64,000 nt of DNA from Paracidovorax konjaci (GTDB lineage: Bacteria; Pseudomonadota; Gammaproteobacteria; Burkholderiales; Burkholderiaceae_C): assembly GCF_900112675.1 (NCBI RefSeq), contig NZ_FOMQ01000002.1, positions 186,001 through 250,000 on the forward strand. Direction: 5' to 3'. The first letter of the stretch is position 1, and each line of letters starts with the position of its first letter. Shown here one piece after another: positions 51,124-60,220 of the stretch. Under the pieces are notes generated by a model. It worked only from the letters and a program-made list of their open reading frames with translations, ran no database searches and had not been told where the DNA came from. Both the position numbers and the translations under genes were made by a program.

Positions 51124-52152
51124 ATGACGCCATCCCGCGCCGTATCCCCGACCCTGCCGGCCTCGCGCCGCCGCACCTTCGCGCTGGGCGCGCTGGCCCT
51201 GGCCACGCTCGGCACGGCCGCCGCGCTGCTGCCGCGCACGGCGGCCGCGCAGGCCTACCCGAGCAAGCCCGTCACGATCATCGTGCCCTTCGCGGCCGGC
51301 GGCACCACGGACATCCTGGCGCGCGTGATCGCGCAGGGCCTGGGCACCGAGCTGGGCCAGTCGGTCGTGGTGGACAACCGCGCCGGCGCGGGCGGCAACA
51401 TCGGCGGCCAGGTGGCCGCGCGCGCACCCGCCGACGGCTACACGCTCTTCATGGGCACCGTGGGCACGCACGCGATCAACGCGGCCCTCTACAAGAAGAT
51501 GCCCTTCGACCCGATCAAGGACTTCGCGCCGCTCACGCGCGTGGCGAACGTGCCGAACCTGCTGGTCGCCAACCCCGCGCAGCCCTACAAGAGCGTGCAG
51601 GAACTGATCGCCTATGCCAAGGCGAACCCGGGCCAGGTGAACTTCGGCTCCTCGGGCAGCGGCAGTTCCATCCACCTGTCGGGCGAGCTGTTCAAGAGCC
51701 TGGCCAAGGTGGACATGGTGCACGTGCCCTACAAAGGCAGCGCACCGGCCGTGACCGACCTGCTGGGCAACCAGATCGCGATCATGTTCGACAACATGCC
51801 CTCGGCCATCCAGCACGTGCGCTCGGGCAAGCTGCGCGCGCTGGCCGTCACCACGGCCAAGCGCTCGCCCGAACTGCCCGACGTGCCCACCATCGCCGAA
51901 GCCGGCGTGCCCGGCTACGAGGCCACCTCGTGGTTCGGCATGTTTGCGCCGGCCGGCACGCCCGCGCCTGTGGTGACCAGGCTCAACGCCGCCATCGTCA
52001 AGGTGCTGGCGCAGCTCGAAACGAAGAAGAAGCTGGCCGAGCAGGGCGCCGAAGCCTATGGCGAAACGCCGGCGCAGTTTGCCGACTTCATCCAGAAGGA
52101 AAGCGTGAAGTGGGGCAAGGTGGTGCGGGAGTCTGGCGCGAGCGTGGACTGA
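51124..52152 (+). CDS. Bug-type (TTT) periplasmic substrate-binding protein
   Basis: 342 residues from ATG 51124, preceded by CAGGAGACAAG. The signal has a twin-arginine-like motif (ASRRRTFALGALALATLG) and is cleaved near AAAQAYPSK. The mature part follows the Bug/tripartite tricarboxylate receptor pattern: KPVTIIVPFAAGGTTDILARVIAQ, then NRAGAGGNIGGQ, and VPYKGSAPAVTDLLGNQIAIMFDN. Such proteins bind carboxylates in the periplasm. No TctAB transporter genes adjoin, as is common for the many Bug paralogues of Comamonadaceae. Its place after the pca genes suggests an aromatic-acid or ketoadipate ligand. Confidence 0.92.
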   Translation: MTPSRAVSPTLPASRRRTFALGALALATLGTAAALLPRTAAAQAYPSKPVTIIVPFAAGGTTDILARVIAQGLGTELGQSVVVDNRAGAGGNIGGQVAARAPADGYTLFMGTVGTHAINAALYKKMPFDPIKDFAPLTRVANVPNLLVANPAQPYKSVQELIAYAKANPGQVNFGSSGSGSSIHLSGELFKSLAKVDMVHVPYKGSAPAVTDLLGNQIAIMFDNMPSAIQHVRSGKLRALAVTTAKRSPELPDVPTIAEAGVPGYEATSWFGMFAPAGTPAPVVTRLNAAIVKVLAQLETKKKLAEQGAEAYGETPAQFADFIQKESVKWGKVVRESGASVD

Positions 52153-52168
52153 CACCGGCACGCGCAGC

Positions 52169-52189
52169 ACGGCGCCCCGGCGGCGCCGT
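52169..52189. terminator. Hairpin between convergent genes
   Basis: The perfect 8-bp arms ACGGCGCC and GGCGCCGT enclose the loop CCGGC. They fill the 37 bases between the Bug gene stop and the DUF3325 stop and could end transcription from both sides. There is no T-run. Confidence 0.6.
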
Positions 52190-52546
52190 TCAGCGCGCCA
52201 GCAGCGCCGCGCCGATCCCCAGGGCGCACCCCAGCAGGCCGGCATCGCCCAGCCGCCGCGCCCAGCACAGGCTGCCCTGCGGCCACTGGTTCATCGCCAG
52301 CGTCAGGCCCCAGCCGAACACCATCCACGCGGCGGGCACCAGCGCAGCAGCCGCCGCCGGGCCGGCAGCCAGGGCGGCAGCGGTGCACTGCAGGGCCAGC
52401 GTCGCGAGGACGGCGGCCAGCGTGGCCCGGCGCATGCGCGGCGTGCCGGCCTCTTCGCCCCAGGCGCGCGTGGGCACGGCACGCGCCCACCGGCCGAGGG
52501 CCGCCAGGGAGGCCAGCGCGGCGCAGCCGCTCAGCCACTCGTTCAT
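52190..52546 (-). CDS. DUF3325 membrane protein
   Basis: 118 residues with three hydrophobic helices (CAALASLAALGRWARA, LATLALQCTAAALAAGPAAAAALVPAAWMVFGW and GDAGLLGCALGIGAALL). It has the DUF3325 pattern, including a WGLTLAMNQWPQG-like loop. These small inner-membrane proteins sit in TonB-receptor/PepSY operons of betaproteobacteria and are of unknown function. Its start overlaps the upstream gene by ATGA. It is the last gene of the four-gene operon that starts with the TonB receptor at 56699. Confidence 0.78.
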   Translation of the reverse strand: MNEWLSGCAALASLAALGRWARAVPTRAWGEEAGTPRMRRATLAAVLATLALQCTAAALAAGPAAAAALVPAAWMVFGWGLTLAMNQWPQGSLCWARRLGDAGLLGCALGIGAALLAR

Positions 52547-53292
52547 CGCGCGCCGCCGTGCCTGCGCCCCCGCGCGGCATGCACTGCGGCGGCTGCGCAC
52601 AGGCCGGCGGCCAGCCCGGCCTGGGCCAGCCCCGATCTGGCGGCCAGCGCCGCATACGACAGGGCCGCCAGTCCCCACAGCGCCGTGCTGGTGCGCGGCA
52701 GCCACAGGCGCAGCGTGGCGGCCGGCAGTGCGACCAGGCAGGCCAGCAGCAACCCGAGCATGGCCGCCGGGCGGGCCGGGCCCGCCGCGGCCACATGGGC
52801 CAGCCGGAACGATTCCACCGCCAGCAGGCCCGCCAGCCAGAAGGGCAGGTGCATGGCATGCCGGCGCACGCCGCCGTGCCGGCCGCGGTCCGGCGGCGTG
52901 CGGTGCGCTGCGGCGGCACGCACCGGCCGCTCCGCCTGCACCCGCTCCGGGCCGATGAAGACGGCGATGCCCGCGCAGGCCAGCCCCGAGAGGCCCAGCC
53001 CCGCGAGCATCGCCGGCGCCAGCGGTGCGCCCAGCGCCCAGCCCGCGGCGCCTGCCACGGCGAGCAACGCGCCGGCCAGGGCCAGCGCCGTGCGCCACAG
53101 CGTGGAGGCGCGGGCGCCCAGCAACGCCAGCAGTGCCGACAGCAGCAGCCAGCCCCCGATCAGCGCCCACACGGTCCAGGCCGGGCGGCGTGCCAGCGGC
53201 TCCAGGCCGGCCGGCGGAAACAGGTGCAGCAGCAACACCGCCGCCAGGGCGGCGGGCACGGCGGCATGCAGGGCGATGTAGAACCGGGCCAT
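52543..53292 (-). CDS. Iron-uptake-operon membrane protein (249 aa)
   Basis: 249 residues with about six helices, starting MARFYIALHAAVPAALAAVLLLHLFPPAGLEPLA. The overall character is that of the DUF3649/DUF3325-associated membrane proteins found beside PepSY genes. I am not sure of the family. A basic, His-rich loop (AHRTPPDRGRHGGVRRHAMH) lies in the middle. It overlaps the DUF3325 gene by four bases and lies 32 bases after the PepSY gene, so it is one unit with the receptor operon. A role in ferric-siderophore processing at the inner membrane is inferred from context only. Confidence 0.68.
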   Translation of the reverse strand: MARFYIALHAAVPAALAAVLLLHLFPPAGLEPLARRPAWTVWALIGGWLLLSALLALLGARASTLWRTALALAGALLAVAGAAGWALGAPLAPAMLAGLGLSGLACAGIAVFIGPERVQAERPVRAAAAHRTPPDRGRHGGVRRHAMHLPFWLAGLLAVESFRLAHVAAAGPARPAAMLGLLLACLVALPAATLRLWLPRTSTALWGLAALSYAALAARSGLAQAGLAAGLCAAAAVHAARGRRHGGAR

Positions 53293-53324
53293 GGCGATGG
53301 GTGGGTCGGAGGTCGGTGGTGCGT

Positions 53325-54446
53325 TCAGGACCGCGTGGCCGGGCCGGCCGCGCGCTGGCGCTGGCGGCGTGCGTCGAGCCAGATCAGGGTGCCCGAGACC
53401 GAGAGGAAGGCCGGCGTCATGCCCAGGATGAAGTAGAGCCACTTGAGTGCGAGCCCGCCGAAATCGCCGAAATGCAGCGGCTCCATGAGCGCATCCACCA
53501 GCGGCCAGAACCCCGCGGTGCGGGGATCGAACGCCTTGCGCAATCGGCCCGCGCCGTCGAAATCGACCCGCGCGCTGCTGGCCAGGTGCCCGGAGATCCC
53601 GCCGGTGAAGCCGGCTTCGCCCGCGCCGGTGCCCCAGCGCCGCAGCGAGACGTAGCGTGTCTGCAGGCCCGGCACCGCCTGCAGGGCAGCCGCGTGCAGG
53701 GCGTCGAGCGAAGGTGCGGGTTGCGCCGGGGCCAGGGGCCGTGGCGCCTGCGCGGGCTTGGAAGCGGGAGTGGAGGCGGGCGCGGAGGCCACGTAGGCCC
53801 AACCCTGCACGAACAGCGGGGCCAGCCCCAGCCAGGCACCCGTGGTGGCGATCAGGAGGTGGAACCCCAACCCCCAGATGCCCGCCGATTTGTGCAGGTC
53901 CGACATCACCACGCGCAGGCTGCGGCTCCAGCGCTGCGTGAACAGCTCGGCCAGGATCTTGCGGTGGAGCACGATGCCCGTGCCGATCAGCACCAGCATC
54001 GCCACGCCGAGGAAACCCACGATCCAGCGCGGCCCGAAGAACAGGAACACGTGCAGCATGCGCAGGTACTGGCCGAGCTGGCTGTCCACCGGGCCGATGA
54101 CGGCGCCGGTGTCGGGCCGCAGCGCGATCTTGGTGCGCTGTGCGGCGGGCGCGCCCGCTTCGCGCACGAAGGCGAAGTAGGCCGGGTTGATGCCATCGGG
54201 CAGCGCGATCGCCTCCACCGTGGCGCCGGGGTAGCGCGCCAGGAGCTGCTGCAGTACCGTGTCCAGCGGGGCGGGCTGCTGCGGGCGCGGGAGCTGCGCG
54301 AGCGAAGGGTTCGCCCACAGGTCGATCTCGTTCTTGAACACCACCACCGCGCCGGAGAAACACACGACGCACAGCAGCAGGCCCGTGACGATGCCCGCCC
54401 ACGAATGCAGGGCGAGCAGGCGGCTGAGCGTGCGCTGGCTGGTCAT
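53325..54446 (-). CDS. PepSY-TM domain protein
   Basis: 373 residues. The start RTLSRLLALHSWAGIVTGLLLCVVCFSGAVVVFKNEIDLWANP is the hallmark PepSY-TM start. Further helices lie at about 140-160 (IVGFLGVAMLVLIGTGIVL), 195-215 (GLGFHLLIATTGAWLGLAPLF) and 330-355. His residues in the helices could bind haem. These proteins are thought to reduce ferric siderophores or regulate uptake at the inner membrane. It lies 48 bases after the TonB receptor in one operon. It is shorter than the paralogue at 18793-20352. Confidence 0.9.
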   Translation of the reverse strand: MTSQRTLSRLLALHSWAGIVTGLLLCVVCFSGAVVVFKNEIDLWANPSLAQLPRPQQPAPLDTVLQQLLARYPGATVEAIALPDGINPAYFAFVREAGAPAAQRTKIALRPDTGAVIGPVDSQLGQYLRMLHVFLFFGPRWIVGFLGVAMLVLIGTGIVLHRKILAELFTQRWSRSLRVVMSDLHKSAGIWGLGFHLLIATTGAWLGLAPLFVQGWAYVASAPASTPASKPAQAPRPLAPAQPAPSLDALHAAALQAVPGLQTRYVSLRRWGTGAGEAGFTGGISGHLASSARVDFDGAGRLRKAFDPRTAGFWPLVDALMEPLHFGDFGGLALKWLYFILGMTPAFLSVSGTLIWLDARRQRQRAAGPATRS

Positions 54447-54494
54447 GGCGGGGGGGGCCCTCCCGATGGCGGGGCGCGCGCGGCGCCCCGTGCA

Positions 54495-56699
54495 TCAGAA
54501 GAAGTAGGTCAGGCCGAGGCTGAAGTTGCGCGGCAGGGCGGGCGACACCACGTTGGCGTTGATCGCGCCGTCGTAATAGGCCTTGTCGAACACGTTCTTC
54601 ACACCGGCCGTGATGCGGTAGTTGGTGCCGGAGTAGCCGATGGAGAGATCGGCCACGGTGTAGGCCGGCAGGGTGAACGGGTACGAGCCGACCTGCTCGC
54701 TCACGCGGCGCAGGCCCGCGCCCAGCGTGAGCTGCGGCATCTGCGGCAACTTGTAGGTGGCCCAGACGGCCAGCGTGTGGCGCGGCGTGAGGTTGAGCGG
54801 CTTGCCGACGATGGCGGCGTTGTTGTCGCGCGTGACCTCGGTATCGGTATAGGTGTAGGCGCCCGTCAGCTTCAGGTTGCGCTGCAGTTCGGCACCCATT
54901 TCGAGTTCCAGGCCGCGCGCGCGCTGCTCGCCGGTCTGCACGCTGAAGCCGGTGTTCGCCGGATCGGCCGTGGTGACGTTGCGGCGCTTGAGATCGAACA
55001 GCGCCAGCGAGCCCGTGAGGCCGCCGTTCGGGGCCTCGTATTTCAGGCCGGTCTCCCACTGCTTGCCTGTCTCGGGGGCGAAGGGCGAGCCGCTGAAACT
55101 GGTGCCCGATACCGGAAGGAACGATTCGCCGTAGCTGGCGTAGGCTGCCCAGCCCGGCGTGAACTCGTACACCAGCCCGGCCGACAGCGTGGTGGCGGAA
55201 TCCTTCTGCCGCGTCGCCCGGCCGGCCAGGTGGTCGGTGATCTTGTTGTCGGACCAGTCCCGGCGGATGCCGACCAGCGCCGTCCATTGCGGGTCGAACT
55301 TGATCTGGTCCTGCGCGTAGAGGCCCATCACACTGAGCTTCTCCGGGGCGTTGGCCGTGTAGCCCACCGGGCAGGTGGTGGCCACGCCGTACACCGGATT
55401 GAACAGGTCGAGCGCGCCGATGGTGCAGCGCCGCTGGCCCTGCCACGAGTGCCCGGTGCGCGCGTCCAGCCCGGTCACCAGGCGGTGCTGCACGCCCAGC
55501 GCGGAGAACTGTGCCAGCAGCGAGGTGTCGGTGGCGAGGATGTCGTCTTCCAGGTACTGGCGCGTCGCCTGGCGGTTCTGCAGGCGCTGGTTGGACTGCA
55601 GCGTCTGGTTGGAGACGAAGTTGCCCGTGCCCTTCTCGGACTCGTAGCGCACGTTCTGGCGCAGCGTGAGCTGCGGCGAGAAACGGTGCTCCAGCGCGTA
55701 GCCGACCGAGGTGCTCTCGATGTCGTAGTGGCCGAAGCTCGGGTCGCCCGTATAGAGCGTGGGGCGCACCGTGCCGTTGCGGTTGGGCAGCAGCGTGCCG
55801 TAGGGGGTGATGCCCTGCTGGCGCATCCAGTTGCTCTGGCTGTAACTGGCGAACAGCACCAGGTCGGTCTGCGCGCCCAGGTCGAGCGACAGCGACGGCG
55901 CGATCCACCGGTCGCGGCGGTAGATGGAATCGGTCGGGTCGTCGCTGTTGGAGACCTGCGCGTTGATGCGGATCGCGGCCTTGCCCGATTCGTTCAGCGG
56001 GCGGTTGATGTCGGCCTGCAGCGTGCGCTGGCCGAAGCTGCCCACCTCGGCGCCCACTTCGCTCAGCGCCTCGCGCTTGGGCCGTTTGCTGACCGCGTTG
56101 ACGATGCCGCCGGGCTGCACCTGGCCGTACAGCACCGAGGCCGCGCCCTTGAGCACTTCGAAGCGCTCGTAGCCATAGGGCGTGAGGCGCGTCCACATGC
56201 CGGAGCTTTGCACCAGGCCGTCGATCAGGATGGATTCGGTGGAGCGGAAGCCGCGGATGTTGATGTCGTCGAAGCCGCGGCGCCCGAAGTTGACCGGGCT
56301 CACGCCCGCCACGGTCTGCAGCGCCTGCTGCAGGTTGGTGATCTGGCGCGACTCCATCTGCTCGCGCGTGACCACGCTCACCGACTGCGGCGTCTCCAGC
56401 CGGCGCATGGGCGCCTTGCCGGCGGTCTGCGCCTCCGTGGGGGCGAAGCCCACGTCCTTCTCGGTGCTGGCGTTGATGCGCACTTCCTGCAGTTGCACCG
56501 TGGGCGCGGCGGGGTCGGCCGAAGGGGCGGGAGCGGCCGATTGCGCGAAGGCGGCCTGCGAGAGGCACAGCGCCAGCGGCGTCAGGGCGCTGCGGCGCAG
56601 CAGGCGGGCGCGGCGGCCGAAGGAGGTGGTTTGGGAAGGGCGCAGGAAAGCCGGGGCCGTGGCGCGCGGAGCCGCCGTGCCGGAACGAGGTGGGACCAT
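54495..56699 (-). CDS. TonB-dependent ferric-siderophore receptor (FhuA/FoxA type)
   Basis: 734 residues from ATG 56699. A long basic signal peptide ends near LSQAAFAQS. The TonB box region contains VQLQEVRINAS. The plug has RRLETPQSVSVVTREQM, GVSPVNFGRRGFDDINIRGF and VLYGQVQPGGIVNAVSKRP. The barrel closes with RNFSLGLTYFF and the terminal Phe. An upstream TTG at 56771 would lengthen it by 24 residues. A Fur box 92 bases upstream of the ATG indicates iron repression. Downstream genes of the operon are PepSY, a membrane protein and DUF3325. The ligand is probably a hydroxamate siderophore, by family resemblance only. Confidence 0.92.
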   Translation of the reverse strand: MVPPRSGTAAPRATAPAFLRPSQTTSFGRRARLLRRSALTPLALCLSQAAFAQSAAPAPSADPAAPTVQLQEVRINASTEKDVGFAPTEAQTAGKAPMRRLETPQSVSVVTREQMESRQITNLQQALQTVAGVSPVNFGRRGFDDINIRGFRSTESILIDGLVQSSGMWTRLTPYGYERFEVLKGAASVLYGQVQPGGIVNAVSKRPKREALSEVGAEVGSFGQRTLQADINRPLNESGKAAIRINAQVSNSDDPTDSIYRRDRWIAPSLSLDLGAQTDLVLFASYSQSNWMRQQGITPYGTLLPNRNGTVRPTLYTGDPSFGHYDIESTSVGYALEHRFSPQLTLRQNVRYESEKGTGNFVSNQTLQSNQRLQNRQATRQYLEDDILATDTSLLAQFSALGVQHRLVTGLDARTGHSWQGQRRCTIGALDLFNPVYGVATTCPVGYTANAPEKLSVMGLYAQDQIKFDPQWTALVGIRRDWSDNKITDHLAGRATRQKDSATTLSAGLVYEFTPGWAAYASYGESFLPVSGTSFSGSPFAPETGKQWETGLKYEAPNGGLTGSLALFDLKRRNVTTADPANTGFSVQTGEQRARGLELEMGAELQRNLKLTGAYTYTDTEVTRDNNAAIVGKPLNLTPRHTLAVWATYKLPQMPQLTLGAGLRRVSEQVGSYPFTLPAYTVADLSIGYSGTNYRITAGVKNVFDKAYYDGAINANVVSPALPRNFSLGLTYFF

Positions 56700-56790
56700 G
56701 GGGATGCGAAGGGAAAAAGCGCCGGTGCACGGGGCCGCAACCCGGTGAGGGGAGCGGCCCGTGTGCGGCAATGAAGATCTATTAACTTTC

Positions 56791-56809
56791 TTGAGAATAA
56801 TTCGTATTT
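56791..56809 (-). promoter_or_regulatory. Fur box
   Basis: TTGAGAATAATTCGTATTT fits the common proteobacterial form AATGAGAAT-N-ATTCGCATT at nearly all positions. It lies in an AT-rich stretch 92 bp upstream of the TonB receptor start. The region 56810-56903 up to the SWIM gene stop holds nothing else clear. Confidence 0.75.
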
Positions 56810-56903
56810 AAATTTATGCAAATACTGTCGAGCAGGGTTTCGCGTGCGGGCCGCCCGATGGGGCCCGCACCGCCTGCCCGGCGTTGTTTTTTGGCCTGCG
56901 CCG

Positions 56904-59096
56904 TCAGCGGCCCTGCGCTTCGAGCAGCAGGACGAGGGTGGAGAGCGTCTGCAGCAGCGCGCGGCGGTCGGGCGCCCGCAGTTGGACGCCAAGGCCTTCC
57001 ACCAGGGCGGCGCTGCGGTCCAGGCCCGCCTGCCGCAGCGTCTGAGCCTGCGCCTGGGTGCGCATCTCCAGGCTGCCCGGCTGGTGGCGCAGGCCCTGGC
57101 GCAGCCACTGGGCGAGCGATTGCAGGGTCTCGTCCAGCAGGGCCTGCACCGGCGTGGGCGCTTCGATGGCGGTGCGCAGCGCCAGCGGCTGTGCGGCCGG
57201 CGGCTCGATGTGCGGCACCACCGCGCGCTGCCGGGTGAGCAGGGCCAGTGGTTGCATCACGGCCTGGCCGTTGCGCAGCGCCACCGGCCCGGCCACGGCG
57301 CGCAGCGCGCCCCACTCGCCGGCCAGCGCGCGGGCCAGTGCGTCCACCGCGCCGGGCGCGGCCGGCCGGTGCGGCAGCGCCAGGTGCAGCGCGGGCGAAG
57401 GCGCGTCCTCCGGCGCACCGTCCCCGCCCTCTACGGCGCAGACGATGCGCGCGTGCAGCACCTGCGCGGCCGCGTCCCATTCGCAGTCCTGCACTTCCAT
57501 GCCGTGGAAGGCCACGACGTGCAGCAGGCCCGGGGCGCCGCTGGCGGCACCCGAGGCCGCCTGGCGCGGCTGCACGAAATCCGGCGGGGCCGCGCGCAGG
57601 CGCTCCACCAGGGCCGTGACGCTGGCTTGCCGCAGTGGGGGCGCGAGGTCGTCCCAGGCCGTGGGCGAGAGGGGCATGACCCCGGTCTGGCGTGCGCCGG
57701 CGGTCAGGTCGATGAGGCCGTTGGCACGGCGCGTGGCGGTCTTGGTGATGACCTGCCCGGCCGCGATCTGCCGCAGCGGAAACCCCGCCACGCGCCGCCC
57801 CGCGAGGGCCTGCGCGGGCCCGCTGGCGCCTTCGCCGCGGGGCCATTGGCGTTCGAGCACCGTCACGGTCTGCGTGTCCGGATCGGCAAAAAGCACGCTG
57901 GCGCCCTCGGCGGTTTCATCGGACCAGAGCGCGGCACCCAGCGAGACGAGTTTGAGGTGGTCCAGCGCGACCTCGCCCTTCACGCCCACGCCCAGGATCT
58001 GGCGGCCATGCAGCGCGGGGCGGGGGCTGCCGGCCGGGCCCCCGGCCGTGGTCTCGGCATGGGCCGCGGCGCGCGGGCGCGCCCACAGCTCGGCCACCAG
58101 CGACAGCAGCCGCAGCGGATCGTGGCGGCTGCTGCGGGCCTGGAGCGACTGCAGCAGCAGCCACAGCTCGGCAAGGCCGTCGTCCACCCAGCGCCAGCCC
58201 AGGGCCTGCGCCTGCGCGCGCAGCGCCTCGAAGCGCGCGGCCAGGGCCATCGCGGGCTGGGCCGAGCCGTCGAGCCACAGGGACAGCAGCAACGCATCGA
58301 GCGACTCGCGCAGGCGCTGCGCCTCGGGGGACTGCAGGTGCGCGGGCGCCGCCGTGGCCTCGCCCGCGCGCGGCTCCGGGTTCGAGTCCGCGCCACCGGC
58401 ACCGGCACCGGCCTGCGCGGGGTGTGTGCGGGGCGGCACTTCCACCATGGCTTCCTCGGTGCCCGCAGGCAGCTCGCCCGCGGCGCGGAAGGCCCACAGC
58501 GCCACCACGACATGCGCGCAGCCGCTGCCCTGCTGGCAATCGCAGCGCGCATGCACGAGCGAGCTGCGCGAGAAAAACCGCACGGTGCACATCGGCAGCC
58601 GGGCCATGGGCGGTGCGGCCGGGCCCTGCCACGGCTGTACGGCCACCACCGGGCGCGAGGCCGCCAGCCGTGCGGCCTGCTCCAGCACCGAGGGCGACAC
58701 GCTGGCCGCCACCGCCGCGTCATCGAAATGCGCGGGGTTCCAGGGGCCGCCGGGCTCGGCGGAGGGCGCTCCTGGGGCGGGTGCATCGGGCACGGCGGCG
58801 GCGCCCGCCGCGCCGTTGCGCTGCTGGTAGGCCAGCACCAGCATCACGCGGTGGCGGCACATGCCGCTGGCGGCGCAGGTGCAGGCGGCATCGCGGAGCG
58901 TGCGGCCGGGCGGCAGGCGGGTGCGCACGCCGTCGTCGAAATCCGCGCGGACCGTGCCGTCGGCTTCGGTCTCCAGCCGGGGCAGCACGCCGGCCGCCAC
59001 GTCCTTCTGCGCGCGCTTGACGAAGCCCGCGTTGGCCAGCGCGGTCAGTGCCTCGGGGGTGAGTTCGAGCAGGTCGGCCCGCACCGGCGCGTTCAT
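56904..59096 (-). CDS. Double SWIM zinc-finger protein
   Basis: 730 residues from ATG 59096. Two SWIM motifs of the form CxCx5CxH are seen: C72, C74, C80, H82 (CTCAASGMCRH) and C185, C187, C193, H195 (CDCQQGSGCAH). The rest is an alpha-helical and beta-rich region of about 500 residues, with Pro/Ala-rich linkers near 92-120 and 215-245. SWIM domains bind DNA or proteins. The gene is the last of a four-gene operon and starts four bases inside the VWA gene. Proteins with this layout accompany MoxR/VWA/DUF5682 genes in many bacteria. The biochemical role is unknown. Confidence 0.85.
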   Translation of the reverse strand: MNAPVRADLLELTPEALTALANAGFVKRAQKDVAAGVLPRLETEADGTVRADFDDGVRTRLPPGRTLRDAACTCAASGMCRHRVMLVLAYQQRNGAAGAAAVPDAPAPGAPSAEPGGPWNPAHFDDAAVAASVSPSVLEQAARLAASRPVVAVQPWQGPAAPPMARLPMCTVRFFSRSSLVHARCDCQQGSGCAHVVVALWAFRAAGELPAGTEEAMVEVPPRTHPAQAGAGAGGADSNPEPRAGEATAAPAHLQSPEAQRLRESLDALLLSLWLDGSAQPAMALAARFEALRAQAQALGWRWVDDGLAELWLLLQSLQARSSRHDPLRLLSLVAELWARPRAAAHAETTAGGPAGSPRPALHGRQILGVGVKGEVALDHLKLVSLGAALWSDETAEGASVLFADPDTQTVTVLERQWPRGEGASGPAQALAGRRVAGFPLRQIAAGQVITKTATRRANGLIDLTAGARQTGVMPLSPTAWDDLAPPLRQASVTALVERLRAAPPDFVQPRQAASGAASGAPGLLHVVAFHGMEVQDCEWDAAAQVLHARIVCAVEGGDGAPEDAPSPALHLALPHRPAAPGAVDALARALAGEWGALRAVAGPVALRNGQAVMQPLALLTRQRAVVPHIEPPAAQPLALRTAIEAPTPVQALLDETLQSLAQWLRQGLRHQPGSLEMRTQAQAQTLRQAGLDRSAALVEGLGVQLRAPDRRALLQTLSTLVLLLEAQGR

Positions 59097-60220
59097 GCCT
59101 GCACCTTCTCGGCCAGCCAGCCCGCGAGCTGGCCCGGCGTCATGGCGCCCACCTGCGCGCCTTCCTTCACGAGGCGCGCGGCCATCTCGCGGTCGTAGGC
59201 GGGCTCGGCCTGCGCATCGAGCGCGGCCAGGCCCAGCACCTTCGCGCCCGCCCCGGTCAGCGCCTTGACGCGGCGCACCAGTTCGGCCGGGGAGCCCCCT
59301 TCGTAGAAATCGCTCACCAGCACGACGATGGTGCGGGCCGGGTTGGCGACGAGCGACTGCGCGTAGCCCACGGCCTTGGCGATGTCGGTGCCGCCGCCGA
59401 GCTGCACTTTCATGAGCAGCTCGACCGGGTCGGAGACATCGGCCGTGAGGTCCACCACCTGCGTATCGAAGGCCACCAGCCGCGTGCGCATGCCCGGCAA
59501 CTGCCAGAGGCAGGCGGCCATGACCGCGCTGTGGATGACCGAGTCCACCATCGAGCCGCTCTGGTCGATGAGCAGCACGATGTCCCACGGCTCGGCATGC
59601 CGGCGCGTGCGGCTGATGAAAAGGGGCTGCTCCACGTAGAGCTTGCCGCGGGCCGGGTCCCAGCGCCGCAGGTTGGCCAGCAGGGTGCGCCGGAAATCGA
59701 AATTGCGCGCCACCTTCATGCGCGATCGGCGGCGCCGGTCGCGGCTGCCGCCGAAGGCCTGGCGCACCTCGGTGGCGAGCTTTTCCATGATGCGCCGCAC
59801 CACCTCGGCCACCAGCCGGCGCGCGGCGGCCAGCACCTCGGGGTTCATGAGGTGCTTGGTGTGAAGCACCGCGCGCAGCAGCGATTCGGACGGCTCGATG
59901 CGCTCCAGCACCTCCAGGTTGGTCACCACCTCGTCGATGCCGTAGCGCTCCACCGCATCGCGTTCCAGGCGTTCGATCACCTCTTTCGGAAAGAGCGTGT
60001 GGATGGTGTTGATCCAGTCCGGCGTGGAGAGCGCCGAGGGGCCCAGGCCCGCGCTGCGCTCGCCGCGCTCGGCGCGGTCGCCGTCGCGGCCATAGAGCCA
60101 TTCGAGGGCCGCATCGGCGGCCTGTGCGGCGTCGCAGAGCGCGCCGCACGCGGGCTCGGCCGGCTCGCCGAGCAACAGGCGCCAGCGCTGCAGGGGGTCG
60201 GGGATGGTCAGCGGTGTCAT
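59093..60220 (-). CDS. VWA-domain protein of the MoxR-DUF5682-SWIM operon
   Basis: 375 residues from ATG 60220. A helical N-terminal part (1-205) includes LFPKEVIERLERDAVERYGIDEVV. The VWA domain runs from about 213 to 375. The metal-site motif is intact, D219-QSGS-M, followed by a Thr in QLGGGTDIAKAVGYA and an Asp in VVLVSDFYEGG. Unlike the CoxE-like protein at 36.4 kb, this one has a full MIDAS. It would bind the MoxR ATPase and present clients to it. It overlaps both neighbours by four bases, so equal expression is expected. Confidence 0.9.
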   Translation of the reverse strand: MTPLTIPDPLQRWRLLLGEPAEPACGALCDAAQAADAALEWLYGRDGDRAERGERSAGLGPSALSTPDWINTIHTLFPKEVIERLERDAVERYGIDEVVTNLEVLERIEPSESLLRAVLHTKHLMNPEVLAAARRLVAEVVRRIMEKLATEVRQAFGGSRDRRRRSRMKVARNFDFRRTLLANLRRWDPARGKLYVEQPLFISRTRRHAEPWDIVLLIDQSGSMVDSVIHSAVMAACLWQLPGMRTRLVAFDTQVVDLTADVSDPVELLMKVQLGGGTDIAKAVGYAQSLVANPARTIVVLVSDFYEGGSPAELVRRVKALTGAGAKVLGLAALDAQAEPAYDREMAARLVKEGAQVGAMTPGQLAGWLAEKVQA

